Positions 1-8,431 of a DNA stretch of 57,919 nucleotides are shown piece after piece. Each line of letters starts with the position of its first letter. Within the stretch, counting starts at the first letter, position 1. The position numbers and the translations under genes were made by a program. The notes beneath the pieces are model-generated. The model saw nothing but the letters and a program-made list of their open reading frames with translations, had not been told where the DNA came from and made no database searches. Source of the stretch: an uncultured Lachnospiraceae bacterium (GTDB lineage Bacteria; Bacillota; Clostridia; Lachnospirales; Lachnospiraceae); NCBI GenBank assembly GCA_947625015.1, contig CANQMR010000021.1, positions 1-57,919 on the forward strand, given 5' to 3'.

Positions 1-65
1 TAGTGTACAGAAAAATACGTCAAATATCATTGAGAAAAAACAATGGAAAAGTTGCCAACGATTAC

Positions 66-121
66 TTGACACAAACATCTTTATTTTTTTGCTTTTGTTT
101 CTTGTGAAATTGGTATATAAT
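66..121 (+). promoter_or_regulatory. Likely promoter of the small exporter gene
   Basis: A perfect -10 box TATAAT lies at 116-121, 33 bases before the start codon at 154. No good -35 sits 17 bases upstream (93-98 reads TTTTGT). A perfect TTGACA occurs at 66-71, but it is 44 bases from the -10 and so cannot pair with it. The -10 is seen directly; promoter use is inferred. Confidence 0.4.
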
Positions 122-153
122 AGATTAGACAGTCTGAATGTAAGGAGAAGAAT

Positions 154-633
154 ATGCTGACCAAATATCTGATTGCTTTTTTGATTTCCATGGTTCCGTT
201 GATTGAATTGAGAGGCGCCATTCCCTATGCTCTGGCAATGGGCCTTCCGGTAATGCCCTCTTATGCGGTATGTATTATCGGCAATATGCTGCCCATGCCT
301 TTTATTTTCCTGTTTGCAAGAAGGATACTGGAGTGGGGGAAGGATAAGAAATATATTGGCAGGTTTTTTACCTTTTGTCTGGAAAAGGGACATAAGGGCG
401 GAGAGAAATTAAAGGCGAAGGCAGGCAGGGGCCTTTTCTGGGCGCTGCTTTTCTTTGTGGGGATTCCGCTGCCGGGAACCGGCGCATGGACGGGAACATT
501 AGCGGCAAGCATACTGGATATGGATTTTAAGTCAAGCGTGCTGGCGGTTTTGCTGGGCGTAGTCTTAGCCGGTATCATTATGGGGCTTGCCAGCGCAGGC
601 GTTTTAGGCGGGTTAAGCACAATTTTAGGCTGA
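154..633 (+). CDS. Small multi-drug export family membrane protein (COG2426-like)
   Basis: This 159-residue protein is almost entirely hydrophobic. It opens with a membrane segment carrying the PLIELRGAIPYAL signature typical of the family called putative small multi-drug export protein. A second segment with GNMLPMPF follows, then a short basic cytoplasmic stretch (KKYIGRF, KLKAKAGRG). A glycine/proline turn IPLPGTGAW leads into the last two helices. The start at 154 has AAGGAG at 142-147. The family name is historical and transport has rarely been tested, so the substrate is unknown. It is the first gene of the window and ends 86 bases before the hemerythrin gene. Confidence 0.8.
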   Translation: MLTKYLIAFLISMVPLIELRGAIPYALAMGLPVMPSYAVCIIGNMLPMPFIFLFARRILEWGKDKKYIGRFFTFCLEKGHKGGEKLKAKAGRGLFWALLFFVGIPLPGTGAWTGTLAASILDMDFKSSVLAVLLGVVLAGIIMGLASAGVLGGLSTILG

Positions 634-719
634 TTTGACGGTTGGTTTTCCGGCGCATAACAGGTGGTTTGCGAAAATACAGCCGTTTTACAACGCACAT
701 ACAAGAAAGGGGAAGGGAT

Positions 720-1544
720 ATGTTTCGGTTTACAGATGATTGTATATTGGGGGTAGAACAGATTGATGAGGAACACAGGCATCTGTTTGAATTGATTAAC
801 GAGGGCTACGACCTGTTACATAATGAATACAAGGCGGACAGATATGCGGACATTAAGAAACTGTTGGAAGAATTAGAGCAATATGCGGAACTTCATTTTG
901 AACATGAAGAGAGTTATATGGAAAAGCTGCGGGACCCGGAACTGATTATGCAGCGCACCCAGCATATGTTTTTTAAGGAAAAGGTGCAGGAATGTCTGAT
1001 GCATAATATTGATGTGGAGGAGAACCAGCAGGATGTGCTCGAAGAGATTATGCAGTTTTTGGCCCGCTGGCTGTATCATCACATTTTGAGCAGCGATATA
1101 TTAATCGGCAAGCTGCCGCCGTTAGAGGAGTGGATGATACGGGAGAACCCCTGTGAGTTTACGGAAGAGTATATGACCGGCATTGACATGATTGACCGGG
1201 AGCATAAGATTTTATTTGAAATTGCAGACCGGGCTAACCGGTTGATCCGCTATAAGGACACGCAGGATAAATATGACCAGATTATGGAGATTTTAGCCGA
1301 GTTGAAGGAATATACGCAGTCGCATTTTGCAGATGAAGAGGAGTATATGGAAAGCATCGGTTACGAGGGCTTAGAGGCGCAAAAGCGGGCGCATGAGGCG
1401 TTTATTGACAAGTTAAATCACATCAGTGAAGAAAAGACGGACGGGAATCCCCAGCGATATTTGGAAAGCCTGATGGAGTTTTTGTTAGGCTGGCTGATTA
1501 ACCACATTTTATATTCAGATAAATTGATACCGAAGAAAGAATAG
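720..1544 (+). CDS. Tandem bacteriohemerythrin (two hemerythrin domains)
   Basis: This 274-residue protein contains two hemerythrin four-helix bundles, about residues 1-140 and 145-274. Such domains bind O2 or NO at a non-heme di-iron site and in anaerobes are thought to sense or buffer oxygen. Iron ligands visible in each copy are the first-helix His (EEHRHLFE, DREHKILFE), the HFxxEExYM pair, the helix-3 His (QHMFFKEK, AHEAFIDK) and the last-helix HIL/YSD pair. In both copies the first His of the usual HxxxH in helix 3 is Gln. The start at 720 is preferred over 642 because a GGGGAAGGG site lies just before it. No membrane segment or signalling domain is fused. Confidence 0.85.
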   Translation: MFRFTDDCILGVEQIDEEHRHLFELINEGYDLLHNEYKADRYADIKKLLEELEQYAELHFEHEESYMEKLRDPELIMQRTQHMFFKEKVQECLMHNIDVEENQQDVLEEIMQFLARWLYHHILSSDILIGKLPPLEEWMIRENPCEFTEEYMTGIDMIDREHKILFEIADRANRLIRYKDTQDKYDQIMEILAELKEYTQSHFADEEEYMESIGYEGLEAQKRAHEAFIDKLNHISEEKTDGNPQRYLESLMEFLLGWLINHILYSDKLIPKKE

Positions 1545-1574
1545 TGAAGAAATGAGAAACGGAGGCATGATACC

Positions 1575-2516
1575 ATGATTAAGATATATCGAACAGAGAA
1601 CAGCAAGATAGGAGAGATTCATGCCTTTGAACCTGGCTCATGGATTCAGCTAACCGACCCGTCCATGAGTGAGATTAAAATGATATCCGAACGGTTTAGC
1701 ATTGATATTGCCGATGTGCGCGCGGCTATGGATGCGGACGAGAGCTCGCGTGTGGAGTTAGAAGATGATTACACGCTGATTCTGGTGGATATTCCAGTGG
1801 TGGAGATTCGTAATGAACAGCGGGCCTATACGGCGATTCCTTTGGGTATTCTTCTGTTAGATGATTATCTGATTACCATTTGTACCGAGGAGACTCCGGT
1901 GTTGGAATATTTCGTTAAATCTACGGTGAGAGAGTTCAGCACCAAAAAGCAGATGCGTTTTGTCTATCAGATTCTCTACCGTACCTGTATGGTCTACCAG
2001 ATTTATCTGCGTACCATTGATAACAACCGGACGGAGATTGAGGAGAGAGTACAGGAGGATATGAAGGAAGCGGATTTGGTAACGCTTCACGAGTTAGAGA
2101 GCAACTTGGTGTATTTTGCCACTTCCCTGCGGGCCAACGGAGCGGTCATTGACCGTCTTTCCCGGTACAGCCGGGTGCGCCAGTTCCCGGAGGATAAAGA
2201 CCTCTTAGATGACGTAAAGGTGGAGAACGGGCAGGCGATTGAGATGACGATTATATACCGTGATATCATTCATGGTACAAGAGAGCTGCTTTCCAATATT
2301 ATTGATATCCGGCTGAATAATGTGATGCGGTATTTAGCTGCCATTACCATTGTCATGGCCATTCCCAATATCATTTCCGGCTTCTATGGCATGAATGTGT
2401 CAGCCAAGTGGGTACCGCTGCAAAGCACCCCCTTCGGTTTCGGAATCATCAGTTTAATTACAGTGGTTGTCTGCATTATTGCCCTGATTATTCTGAAAAA
2501 GAAGAAGATGCTTTAG
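1575..2516 (+). CDS. corA: CorA-family divalent cation transporter
   Basis: The 313-residue protein has a long soluble N-terminal part (to about residue 250), as in CorA, where it forms the cytoplasmic funnel that senses Mg2+. Two C-terminal membrane helices follow. The first ends in the diagnostic FYGMN motif, which forms the selectivity filter of the pentameric pore, and the second is followed by a KKKK tail. The start at 1575 has GGAGG at 1561-1565. Length and layout fit Mg2+/Co2+ transporters of the CorA superfamily. Substrate cannot be read from the sequence. It is convergent with the cyclophilin gene, 25 bases away. Confidence 0.9.
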   Translation: MIKIYRTENSKIGEIHAFEPGSWIQLTDPSMSEIKMISERFSIDIADVRAAMDADESSRVELEDDYTLILVDIPVVEIRNEQRAYTAIPLGILLLDDYLITICTEETPVLEYFVKSTVREFSTKKQMRFVYQILYRTCMVYQIYLRTIDNNRTEIEERVQEDMKEADLVTLHELESNLVYFATSLRANGAVIDRLSRYSRVRQFPEDKDLLDDVKVENGQAIEMTIIYRDIIHGTRELLSNIIDIRLNNVMRYLAAITIVMAIPNIISGFYGMNVSAKWVPLQSTPFGFGIISLITVVVCIIALIILKKKKML

Positions 2517-2541
2517 AAGGTATCCTGACGGTTTTGTCAGA

Positions 2542-3060
2542 TTAACATTTTTCCGGTTCCGGATATTCCACGCCGAAGGTGTCTACGGTCATGGACTGAA
2601 TCTTCTGCTCCTCTAAGGGCTTGTCGTTATAGTCCGTAGATACGCAGGCAATCTTGTCCACAATATCCATGCCTTCAACGACCTTGCCGAAAGCGGCGTA
2701 TTCCCCGTCTAAGTGGGGCGAAGTCTTGTGCATAATAAAAATCTGCGAACCGGCTGAGTCCGGCATCATGGAACGGGCCATAGAGAGCACGCCCGGCGTA
2801 TGGGCTAAGTTGTTCTCAAAACCGTTAGATCGGAATTCTCCCTTGATGCTGTAGCCGGGACCGCCCATGCCGGTGCCCTCCGGACAGCCGCCCTGAATCA
2901 TAAATCCCTTAATCACGCGATGGAAGATCAATCCGTCATAGAATCCCTTTTTGACAAGAGAAATAAAATTGTTGACTGTGTTGGGCGCAATTTCCGGATA
3001 GAGTTCCGCCTTCATCACATCGCCGTTTTCCATGGTTATGGTTACGATTGGATTTGCCAT
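2542..3060 (-). CDS. ppiB: Peptidyl-prolyl cis-trans isomerase, cyclophilin type
   Basis: This 172-residue single-domain cyclophilin catalyses proline cis-trans isomerisation during protein folding. It has no signal peptide, so it is cytoplasmic. Family motifs are in order: TVNNFISLVKKGFYDGLIFHRVI with the catalytic Arg in FHRV, GFMIQGG, the GTGMGGPGYSI loop, and SQIFI...AAFGKVVEGMDIVDKI near the C-terminus. The usual Trp of the cyclosporin site is replaced by His (SPHLDGEYAAFG), which is common in bacterial members. The start is preceded on its strand by an AAAGGAA site. It is transcribed towards corA. Confidence 0.93.
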   Translation of the reverse strand: MANPIVTITMENGDVMKAELYPEIAPNTVNNFISLVKKGFYDGLIFHRVIKGFMIQGGCPEGTGMGGPGYSIKGEFRSNGFENNLAHTPGVLSMARSMMPDSAGSQIFIMHKTSPHLDGEYAAFGKVVEGMDIVDKIACVSTDYNDKPLEEQKIQSMTVDTFGVEYPEPEKC

Positions 3061-3181
3061 AATGTTTCATTCCTTTCTTTTTCCTGTCAGGCAGAGGATG
3101 CGGCTTTTGCCGTACCGCCTGTGTGATTTCAGTATTGTAACATCTTGCAGGGGGATTGGCAAGAATGGAATTTCATCCCTT

Positions 3182-3239
3182 TTTGACGCCGATGTCAAAG
3201 TTTTTAAATATATTTCATCAGTTTGACACCCGGTTCAAA
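3182..3239. promoter_or_regulatory. Two matching inverted repeats between divergent genes
   Basis: TTTGAC-N6-GTCAAA at 3182-3199 is a perfect 6-6-6 inverted repeat. TTTGAC-N6-TTCAAA at 3222-3239 repeats it with one mismatch, exactly 40 bases further on. Both lie between the divergent ppiB and FHA genes. The left copy also supplies a TTGACA -35 on the minus strand, with TGAAAT 17 bases later as a possible ppiB -10. A transcription-factor operator pair is the simplest reading; the regulator is not identified. Confidence 0.45.
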
Positions 3240-3300
3240 ATTTGGGAATCCATGACACGAAAAGTTCAAAAAAAGATAAGAATAGTTCATAGAAATTTAA

Positions 3301-3329
3301 TTGAATTTCATAAATAAAACAGGTATGAT
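3301..3329 (+). promoter_or_regulatory. Sigma-A type promoter for a long FHA leader
   Basis: TTGAAT (3301-3306) and TATGAT (3324-3329) are separated by 17 bases. A transcript from here would have a leader of about 300 bases before the FHA start. It would begin with a short hairpin CTGACA/TGTCAG (3337-3357) and include an AAGGAGG (3406-3412) that is followed at once by TTG TAG. No known riboswitch class is recognised in the leader. Confidence 0.45.
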
Positions 3330-3474
3330 AATTTTGCTGACAGATAATGGATGTCAGTCCGGGCTATATGGCAATATGATGAATGAAAGCTGGCTTTAAT
3401 TGGAAAAAGGAGGTAATTTGTAGGAAAAACCAGAGATAAATGTGAAAAAATTATACCTTTTGCATAATAATCAC

Positions 3475-3503
3475 TTGCGTAACCTTTGTGAATCATCTAT
3501 AAT
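3475..3503 (+). promoter_or_regulatory. Second, proximal promoter of the FHA gene
   Basis: TTGCGT (3475-3480), a 17-base spacer and a perfect TATAAT (3498-3503) lie 131 bases upstream of the preferred FHA start codon. Confidence 0.5.
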
Positions 3504-3633
3504 AGTAGTAATTATGATTACTGTGGACAACTGTTATTTATTGAAGGACAGACAGGCTGAATATGCGGATGCTAGTTTATCGTAAGAAAGGATATGCCGG
3601 GATGAGGGTTTTGGCATGGAAGGGGATATTATT

Positions 3634-5484
3634 ATGAAAAAGGTAAGTTTCAGAGTGAGGAATTTCGATAAAGAACAATTTCTGACCTTTGATATTGATG
3701 ATGAGGCGGAATTGGACGAGGAGCTTCTTGATTTTCTGGAGGAAGAAGAACCAAGGGGCATTGTGCCTGTCATCTTTGAAGATGGCGGCGAGGAACAGGA
3801 TACCTTTTCCTATAATATTACGGACAGGATTCATATCTGTGAATTGTCTAATCAGGAGATTAATGCCGAGATGGTGTTAAAGGTAATGTGGGGACTGGTA
3901 CAGGCGTTTATTGATATGGCGGAATATCGGGTTCCCTTGTCCTATCTCGTACTGCATCGCAATTACATATATATTGACTCAGATTACCGGGTAGAGTTTA
4001 TCTGTATCCCCTTAAGCGATATGCAGGAGCAGGCGGACGTGAACAGTTTCTTACGGAACCTGATTGCCAGTCTTCGCTTTGATCCTTCAGAAAATGGGGA
4101 TTATGTGGCAAAACTTCTCTCCTATGTCAATAACCGGGAACTTTTTAACCTTCATAATATGCTTGCTTTGGTGGAAGAACTAATGGAGGAATATGGTATA
4201 GAGATTCCGGAAGTATCAGAGGATATATATGTAGATTATAAAGAAGTTGAAGAGAAGAGCGCCGCAGATATTGTGGATGAATTAGATGAGGAGATTCCCG
4301 CTGAGACGAGAGAAGAGACAATTAAAGATACAGTAGAGGAACAGCCGGAAGAGACAATAGAGGAAGCGGATAGACAGGCCGGTGAGCCAGAAGAAGAGGA
4401 AGAAACCGTTCTTAAGCAGCCGGAGGATACGGCCGGTGAGTTAGAAGAAGAGGAAGAAACCGTTCCTGAGCAGCCGGAGGATACGGCCGGTGAGCTGGAA
4501 GAAGAGGACGAAACCGTTCTTAAGCAGCCGGAGGATACGGCCGGTGAGTTAGAAGAAGAGGAAGAAACCGTTCTTAAGCAGCCGGAGGATGCGGCCGGTG
4601 AGTCGGAAGAAGAGGACGAAGCCGTCTGGGAACAGCCGGAGGATACGGCCGGTGAGTCGGAAGAAGAGGACGAAGCCGTCTGGGAACAGCCGGAGGATGC
4701 GGCCGGTGAGTCAGAAGAAGAGGACGAAACCGTCTGGGAACAGCCGGAGGATGCGGCCGGTGAGTCGGAAGAAGACGAAGAAGCCCGGGAGATTGTCGAC
4801 CAGCTTAAAAATAAAGTGAAAAAAGATGTTCAGGCTGAAACTGCGGAAGAAGTCGATACCGAGACGGATGAAGATAAGAAAAAAGGACTTCGCCGACCGG
4901 TATTTAAGACGAAAGAGACGCAGGTTACAGGGGTTGTTATTCAGGATGAACTGGATGAGTTCCTTGCAGAGAAAGAAAGAGAAGAGCAGGAAGCTCATCG
5001 TGAAGAGTCTGGTCTGAAGATCAAGAAAAATATTAAGGTGAATCGCGCCAGCATTGTAAAAAATTCTCAGGAAGAGCAGAAGGAAGCAGAGGAGGTAAAG
5101 GCAGAACCGGAGGAGCCGGCAGAAGACTCCGGATTGGAGGAGGATGCGGAGCCGGTAACGACAGCGGCTAATGCGGCAGTGCCTAAAGTGAACCCGTATC
5201 TGATCCGGGTTAATACGGACGAACGCATTATGATTACCAAGCAGACCTTCAGGTTAGGAAAGGCCAGCATGGGTGTGGATTATACGGTAAAGGGCAACAG
5301 TGCGGTGAGCCGGGTTCATGCGGTTATTACCTGTAAGGACGGCGTGTATTCTGTAAAGGATAATAAGTCTACCAATCATACCTTTGTGAACGGGAAGATT
5401 TTAGAAGAAGGTGAAAGTGTTGACCTTTCTAACGACAGTAAGATTGTATTAGGAGATGAAGAGTTTATTTTTAAGTTGAATTAG
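3634..5484 (+). CDS. FHA-domain protein with N-terminal DUF6382-like region and acidic repeats
   Basis: This 616-residue soluble protein has three parts. Residues 1 to about 200 form a folded region resembling the DUF6382 region that accompanies FHA domains in Lachnospiraceae (family assignment from memory). A very acidic central part (about 200-515) holds seven 18-residue repeats of the type QPEDTAGELEEEEETVLK. The last about 95 residues form a forkhead-associated domain (RLGKASMGVDY, SRVHA, KSTNHTFVNGK, LGDEEFIF), which binds phosphothreonine peptides. It sits immediately upstream of a PP2C phosphatase and a Ser/Thr kinase, so it is a likely substrate or reader of that kinase. ATG 3634 is favoured over 3616 because GGAAGGGG ends eight bases before it. 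A terminator closes its unit. Confidence 0.85.
   Translation: MKKVSFRVRNFDKEQFLTFDIDDEAELDEELLDFLEEEEPRGIVPVIFEDGGEEQDTFSYNITDRIHICELSNQEINAEMVLKVMWGLVQAFIDMAEYRVPLSYLVLHRNYIYIDSDYRVEFICIPLSDMQEQADVNSFLRNLIASLRFDPSENGDYVAKLLSYVNNRELFNLHNMLALVEELMEEYGIEIPEVSEDIYVDYKEVEEKSAADIVDELDEEIPAETREETIKDTVEEQPEETIEEADRQAGEPEEEEETVLKQPEDTAGELEEEEETVPEQPEDTAGELEEEDETVLKQPEDTAGELEEEEETVLKQPEDAAGESEEEDEAVWEQPEDTAGESEEEDEAVWEQPEDAAGESEEEDETVWEQPEDAAGESEEDEEAREIVDQLKNKVKKDVQAETAEEVDTETDEDKKKGLRRPVFKTKETQVTGVVIQDELDEFLAEKEREEQEAHREESGLKIKKNIKVNRASIVKNSQEEQKEAEEVKAEPEEPAEDSGLEEDAEPVTTAANAAVPKVNPYLIRVNTDERIMITKQTFRLGKASMGVDYTVKGNSAVSRVHAVITCKDGVYSVKDNKSTNHTFVNGKILEEGESVDLSNDSKIVLGDEEFIFKLN
4417..4794 (+). repeat. 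Seven in-frame 54-base coding repeats
   Basis: Seven units of exactly 54 bases, each starting CAGCCGGAGGAT, run from 4417 to 4794 with a degenerate partial unit before them. They encode the acidic 18-residue repeats of the FHA protein. Unit sequences are nearly identical at DNA level, for example around ACGGCCGGTGAG, so gain or loss of whole units by slippage is likely. Any such change keeps the FHA domain in frame. Confidence 0.95.
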
Positions 5485-5536
5485 CATATATTATATTTGC
5501 TTTTTCCGGCATATAAGAGAATAGTATGGCATTAAG

Positions 5537-5571
5537 GGTTCCTTTCTGTATAGAAAGGAACCTTGTTTTTT
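5537..5571 (+). terminator. Rho-independent terminator after the FHA gene
   Basis: An 11-base-pair stem, GGTTCCTTTCT (5537-5547) with AGAAAGGAACC (5552-5562), has a 4-base loop and is followed by TTGTTTTTT. It separates the FHA gene from the phosphatase/kinase unit. Confidence 0.85.
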
Positions 5572-5587
5572 GTATAAGGAGAAATAC

Positions 5588-6370
5588 ATGAATATGATTA
5601 TATCCTGCTGTACGGATGCGGGAACAACAAAAACAATTAATCAGGACGCATTGTCTGTAAGGCTTGTGGATTCGCCTATGGGAAAAATTGCGCTGGCAGT
5701 GGTCTGCGACGGCGTGGGCGGTCTTGCCTTTGGGGAACAGGCCAGCCGGGAAACGGTGATGGCTTTTCATAATTGGTTTGCCACAGATTTTTGCCTGCTG
5801 ACAGGGGCAAATGGAATATATGAAGAAAGCCTGTTTTACCAATGGAAAAAATTAATTGCCCAGATTAATCACAGACTCAATACATTTGCCGGAAAACAGG
5901 GAAAGCGCATGGGAACTACATTATCCGTTCTGCTGCTTTGTCAGAAAGAATATTATCTTTGCCATGTTGGCGACAGCCGGATTTATCGGATAGATCATTG
6001 CGTGCAAAAGCTGACAACGGATCATACTTTAGTGGAACGGGAGGTCGCTTTGGGTACGCTGACTGAAGAACAGGCCCGGACAGACGCAAGACGGGGAATA
6101 TTATTACAGTGCGTAGGAGCCTCGCCCAAAGTCAATCCCCAGTTTTTTCATGGGCGGCTTAAGGAAGACGCTACTTTTTTGGTAACTTCAGATGGATTTG
6201 TGCATTTAATTTCAGAAGAAGAATTATACGGTCATTTTCACCCGGCACATATTTTTACGAAGACGCAGCTAAATAAGGTCTGCCGGCAGATGGTAGAGTT
6301 ATTAATGCACCGGGGAGAACAGGACAATATTACTGTAATCGCAGTTGCCGTAAAGGAAGTTGTTGACTGA
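5588..6370 (+). CDS. PP2C-type Ser/Thr protein phosphatase
   Basis: This 260-residue cytoplasmic PPM/PP2C phosphatase should reverse phosphorylation by the kinase encoded next. Metal-binding and catalytic motifs are complete: NQD (D20), VVCDGVGG (D41, G42), GTTLSVLLL, the HVGDSRIYR strand, LVTSDGF and the final DNITVIAV. The start at 5588 is chosen for AAGGAG six bases upstream; an in-frame TTG at 5570 lies inside the U-tract of the preceding terminator and is rejected. The kinase gene starts 18 bases after its stop, so the pair is probably co-transcribed, as in PrpC/PrkC pairs. Confidence 0.93.
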   Translation: MNMIISCCTDAGTTKTINQDALSVRLVDSPMGKIALAVVCDGVGGLAFGEQASRETVMAFHNWFATDFCLLTGANGIYEESLFYQWKKLIAQINHRLNTFAGKQGKRMGTTLSVLLLCQKEYYLCHVGDSRIYRIDHCVQKLTTDHTLVEREVALGTLTEEQARTDARRGILLQCVGASPKVNPQFFHGRLKEDATFLVTSDGFVHLISEEELYGHFHPAHIFTKTQLNKVCRQMVELLMHRGEQDNITVIAVAVKEVVD

Positions 6371-6388
6371 TGCGTCAGGGAAAGGCGG

Positions 6389-8431
6389 ATGATCAGGATG
6401 AAAACAGGTACAGTCTTAGAAGATAAATATGAAATTCTCAAAAAAATTGGCGAGGGCGGAATGTCAGAGGTATACCTTGCGATAGACCTGCGCTTGAAAA
6501 AACAGTGGGCGGTTAAGGAAATCCGGACAGATAAGGGCTGGGACAGGGAAATACTGTTAAAAAGCCTGAAGATGGAGGCGATGATTTTAAAAACGGTGGA
6601 TCATCCGGTCCTGCCGAGAATTGTAGATATTATTTACCGGGAAAACCGCATTTTTGTCGTAATGGATTATATTGAAGGCCGCCCGCTGAGTGAAGTGCTG
6701 GCGGTTGAGGGGGCGCAGGACGAAAAGGCGGTGGTAGAGTGGGCGAAAGCGCTGTGCGACGCTTTAGGGTATCTGCATTCCATGAATCCGCCGATAATTT
6801 ATCGGGATATGAAACCCTCTAATATTATGTTGAAACCGGATGGAAAAGTAAAGTTAATTGATTTTGGAACGGCTAAAGCGTTCGACGCAAAAAGCCGGGC
6901 AGATACTACTGCGCTCGGCACAAAAGGTTATGCTGCGCCGGAACAGTTCGGGGACATAAGAGGGAGAGGGATTCATAAAACCGACGCCAGAACAGATATA
7001 TACAGTCTGGGGGCCACGTTGTATCATCTCCTGACCGGAAAGGCGCCGGATGATCCGCCATATGTGATGCAACCCATCCGCAAATGGAATCCTGCGCTTT
7101 CCGGCGGTCTGGAGAAAATCATTTTAAAATGTACAAGGCAGAATCCCGGTGAACGTTATAGGAATTGTCAGGAGTTAATGGATGATTTGGAACACTACGA
7201 GGAACTTTCCGACGCCTTTAAGAGGCAGAGTTTATTAAAAATGAAAAGTTTTTTAATCTGTACTGCCTGTATGGCGTTTTTTCTGGCGGCTGCGATATGG
7301 GGGTATTGCGGAAAACAGCGGGAAATCCGTCTGGATTACGAGAAACTCATTGAAAAAGGCTATATGGATATTGTCAAGGGGAATTACGAGTCGGCGGCGC
7401 ATGACTATGTGGATGCGATTACTAGAGTGGACGGCAGGCGTAACGAGGCGTATCTGAAATTAATGGATTTATATATTAATTATATGGATGAGCCCAAAAT
7501 CGGGCTTGACCGGATTGCGGATTATATTAATAAAAAATACCAGCATATAGAGCGGGATCAGGAACTTTTGTTTCAGGTAGCGCTAAACTATTTTGACGTG
7601 TTAAAGGATTATAAAACCAGCGCCTATTATTTTAGCCTGTTAGACCCAAAGGATTATCCGGAGGCGGTCTGTTATTGTAATATTGCCCTTGCAATGGGGA
7701 AATTAAATGTAGACTACGCTGATTTTACGCAGAATTTACAGCAGTTTGAGACGTTAAATGACGAAAGGACACCTTCTGTGCATAAACTGTTGAACTACAG
7801 ACTGCTGTGTATCATCTATGCAAGAAATTTAACGCAAATGGAAATAGCAGCCCCGAAGGTGATCAGTTCAGCCGAGAAAGGGCTCCGTCTGTTAAAAGAG
7901 TATGAGGACGACCAGATTAAGGCCGAGTATTATACGGTGTATAATCAATATCTGTCTGTCGCCTATGAATATATGGGAAGACATCTTGAGCGTACGGACA
8001 GAAAAAAAGCGGAAGATAATTATGCTAAAGCCATAGCCTGCTGTGATTTTATTTTAAATATGGTTTCGCCGGGACAACAAAACACAATAATCAGTATTGC
8101 AGATTCCGAATTGCGGGAGGCTAAGTATTGCCAGAAAGCAGAACTTTATGCGGCCATGGGTAAATACGAAGCAGCCCGCCGGGTGTACGAGGAGGCGCAT
8201 AGAGAGTATGGAAACACCAGTATTTCCCTTTATGCGGGGCATCTTGCGCTGTTGTGCAGACAGCAGGAGCAGAGAACGACAGATGTGGAACAATGGGATT
8301 ATGAAAGTCTGTATGCGCTCTATATGGAGGGGATGCGTGTCCCGGATATACAGAAAGATTATCGTTGGAAACAGTTGACTCTGAAATTGTATCCGTTGTT
8401 TGAAAAAAATGGAGGGATTCCGCATGTATGA
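6389..8431 (+). CDS. Membrane Ser/Thr protein kinase with C-terminal TPR-like domain
   Basis: The 680-residue protein has a Hanks-type kinase domain (residues about 14-275) in the cytoplasm. It carries the glycine loop GEGGMSEVYLA, the VKEI lysine (K43), the catalytic loop YRDMKPSN (D140), DFG (D158), and the APE motif in GTKGYAAPEQF. The usual HRD is YRD. One membrane helix (about 285-307) leads to a roughly 370-residue helical region rich in TPR-like pairs (YESAAHDYVDAI, KYEAARRVYEEA), predicted outside. PASTA repeats are absent, so it is not a PrkC/PknB cell-wall sensor. Its start could also be ATG 6398. It overlaps the next gene by eight bases. Confidence 0.9.
   Translation: MIRMKTGTVLEDKYEILKKIGEGGMSEVYLAIDLRLKKQWAVKEIRTDKGWDREILLKSLKMEAMILKTVDHPVLPRIVDIIYRENRIFVVMDYIEGRPLSEVLAVEGAQDEKAVVEWAKALCDALGYLHSMNPPIIYRDMKPSNIMLKPDGKVKLIDFGTAKAFDAKSRADTTALGTKGYAAPEQFGDIRGRGIHKTDARTDIYSLGATLYHLLTGKAPDDPPYVMQPIRKWNPALSGGLEKIILKCTRQNPGERYRNCQELMDDLEHYEELSDAFKRQSLLKMKSFLICTACMAFFLAAAIWGYCGKQREIRLDYEKLIEKGYMDIVKGNYESAAHDYVDAITRVDGRRNEAYLKLMDLYINYMDEPKIGLDRIADYINKKYQHIERDQELLFQVALNYFDVLKDYKTSAYYFSLLDPKDYPEAVCYCNIALAMGKLNVDYADFTQNLQQFETLNDERTPSVHKLLNYRLLCIIYARNLTQMEIAAPKVISSAEKGLRLLKEYEDDQIKAEYYTVYNQYLSVAYEYMGRHLERTDRKKAEDNYAKAIACCDFILNMVSPGQQNTIISIADSELREAKYCQKAELYAAMGKYEAARRVYEEAHREYGNTSISLYAGHLALLCRQQEQRTTDVEQWDYESLYALYMEGMRVPDIQKDYRWKQLTLKLYPLFEKNGGIPHV

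Noticed and set aside
66-71. TTGACA as the -35 of the first promoter
   Set aside because: It lies 44 bases from the only good -10, far outside the normal spacing.
2525-2540. Hairpin CTGAC/GTCAG between corA and ppiB
   Set aside because: The stem has only five pairs and no clear T-run, too weak to call a terminator.
3330-3420. Cyclic di-GMP or other riboswitch before the FHA gene
   Set aside because: None of the conserved core sequences of known classes is present.
4417-4794. Regular repeats considered as a CRISPR array
   Set aside because: The units abut without spacers and are in frame within the FHA gene. No cas genes or true arrays were seen in the window.
6800-6815. Kinase catalytic loop reads YRD instead of HRD, suggesting a pseudokinase
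   Set aside because: The catalytic Asp, Lys, DFG and glycine loop are all present, and IYRD loops are common in bacterial Hanks-type kinases.
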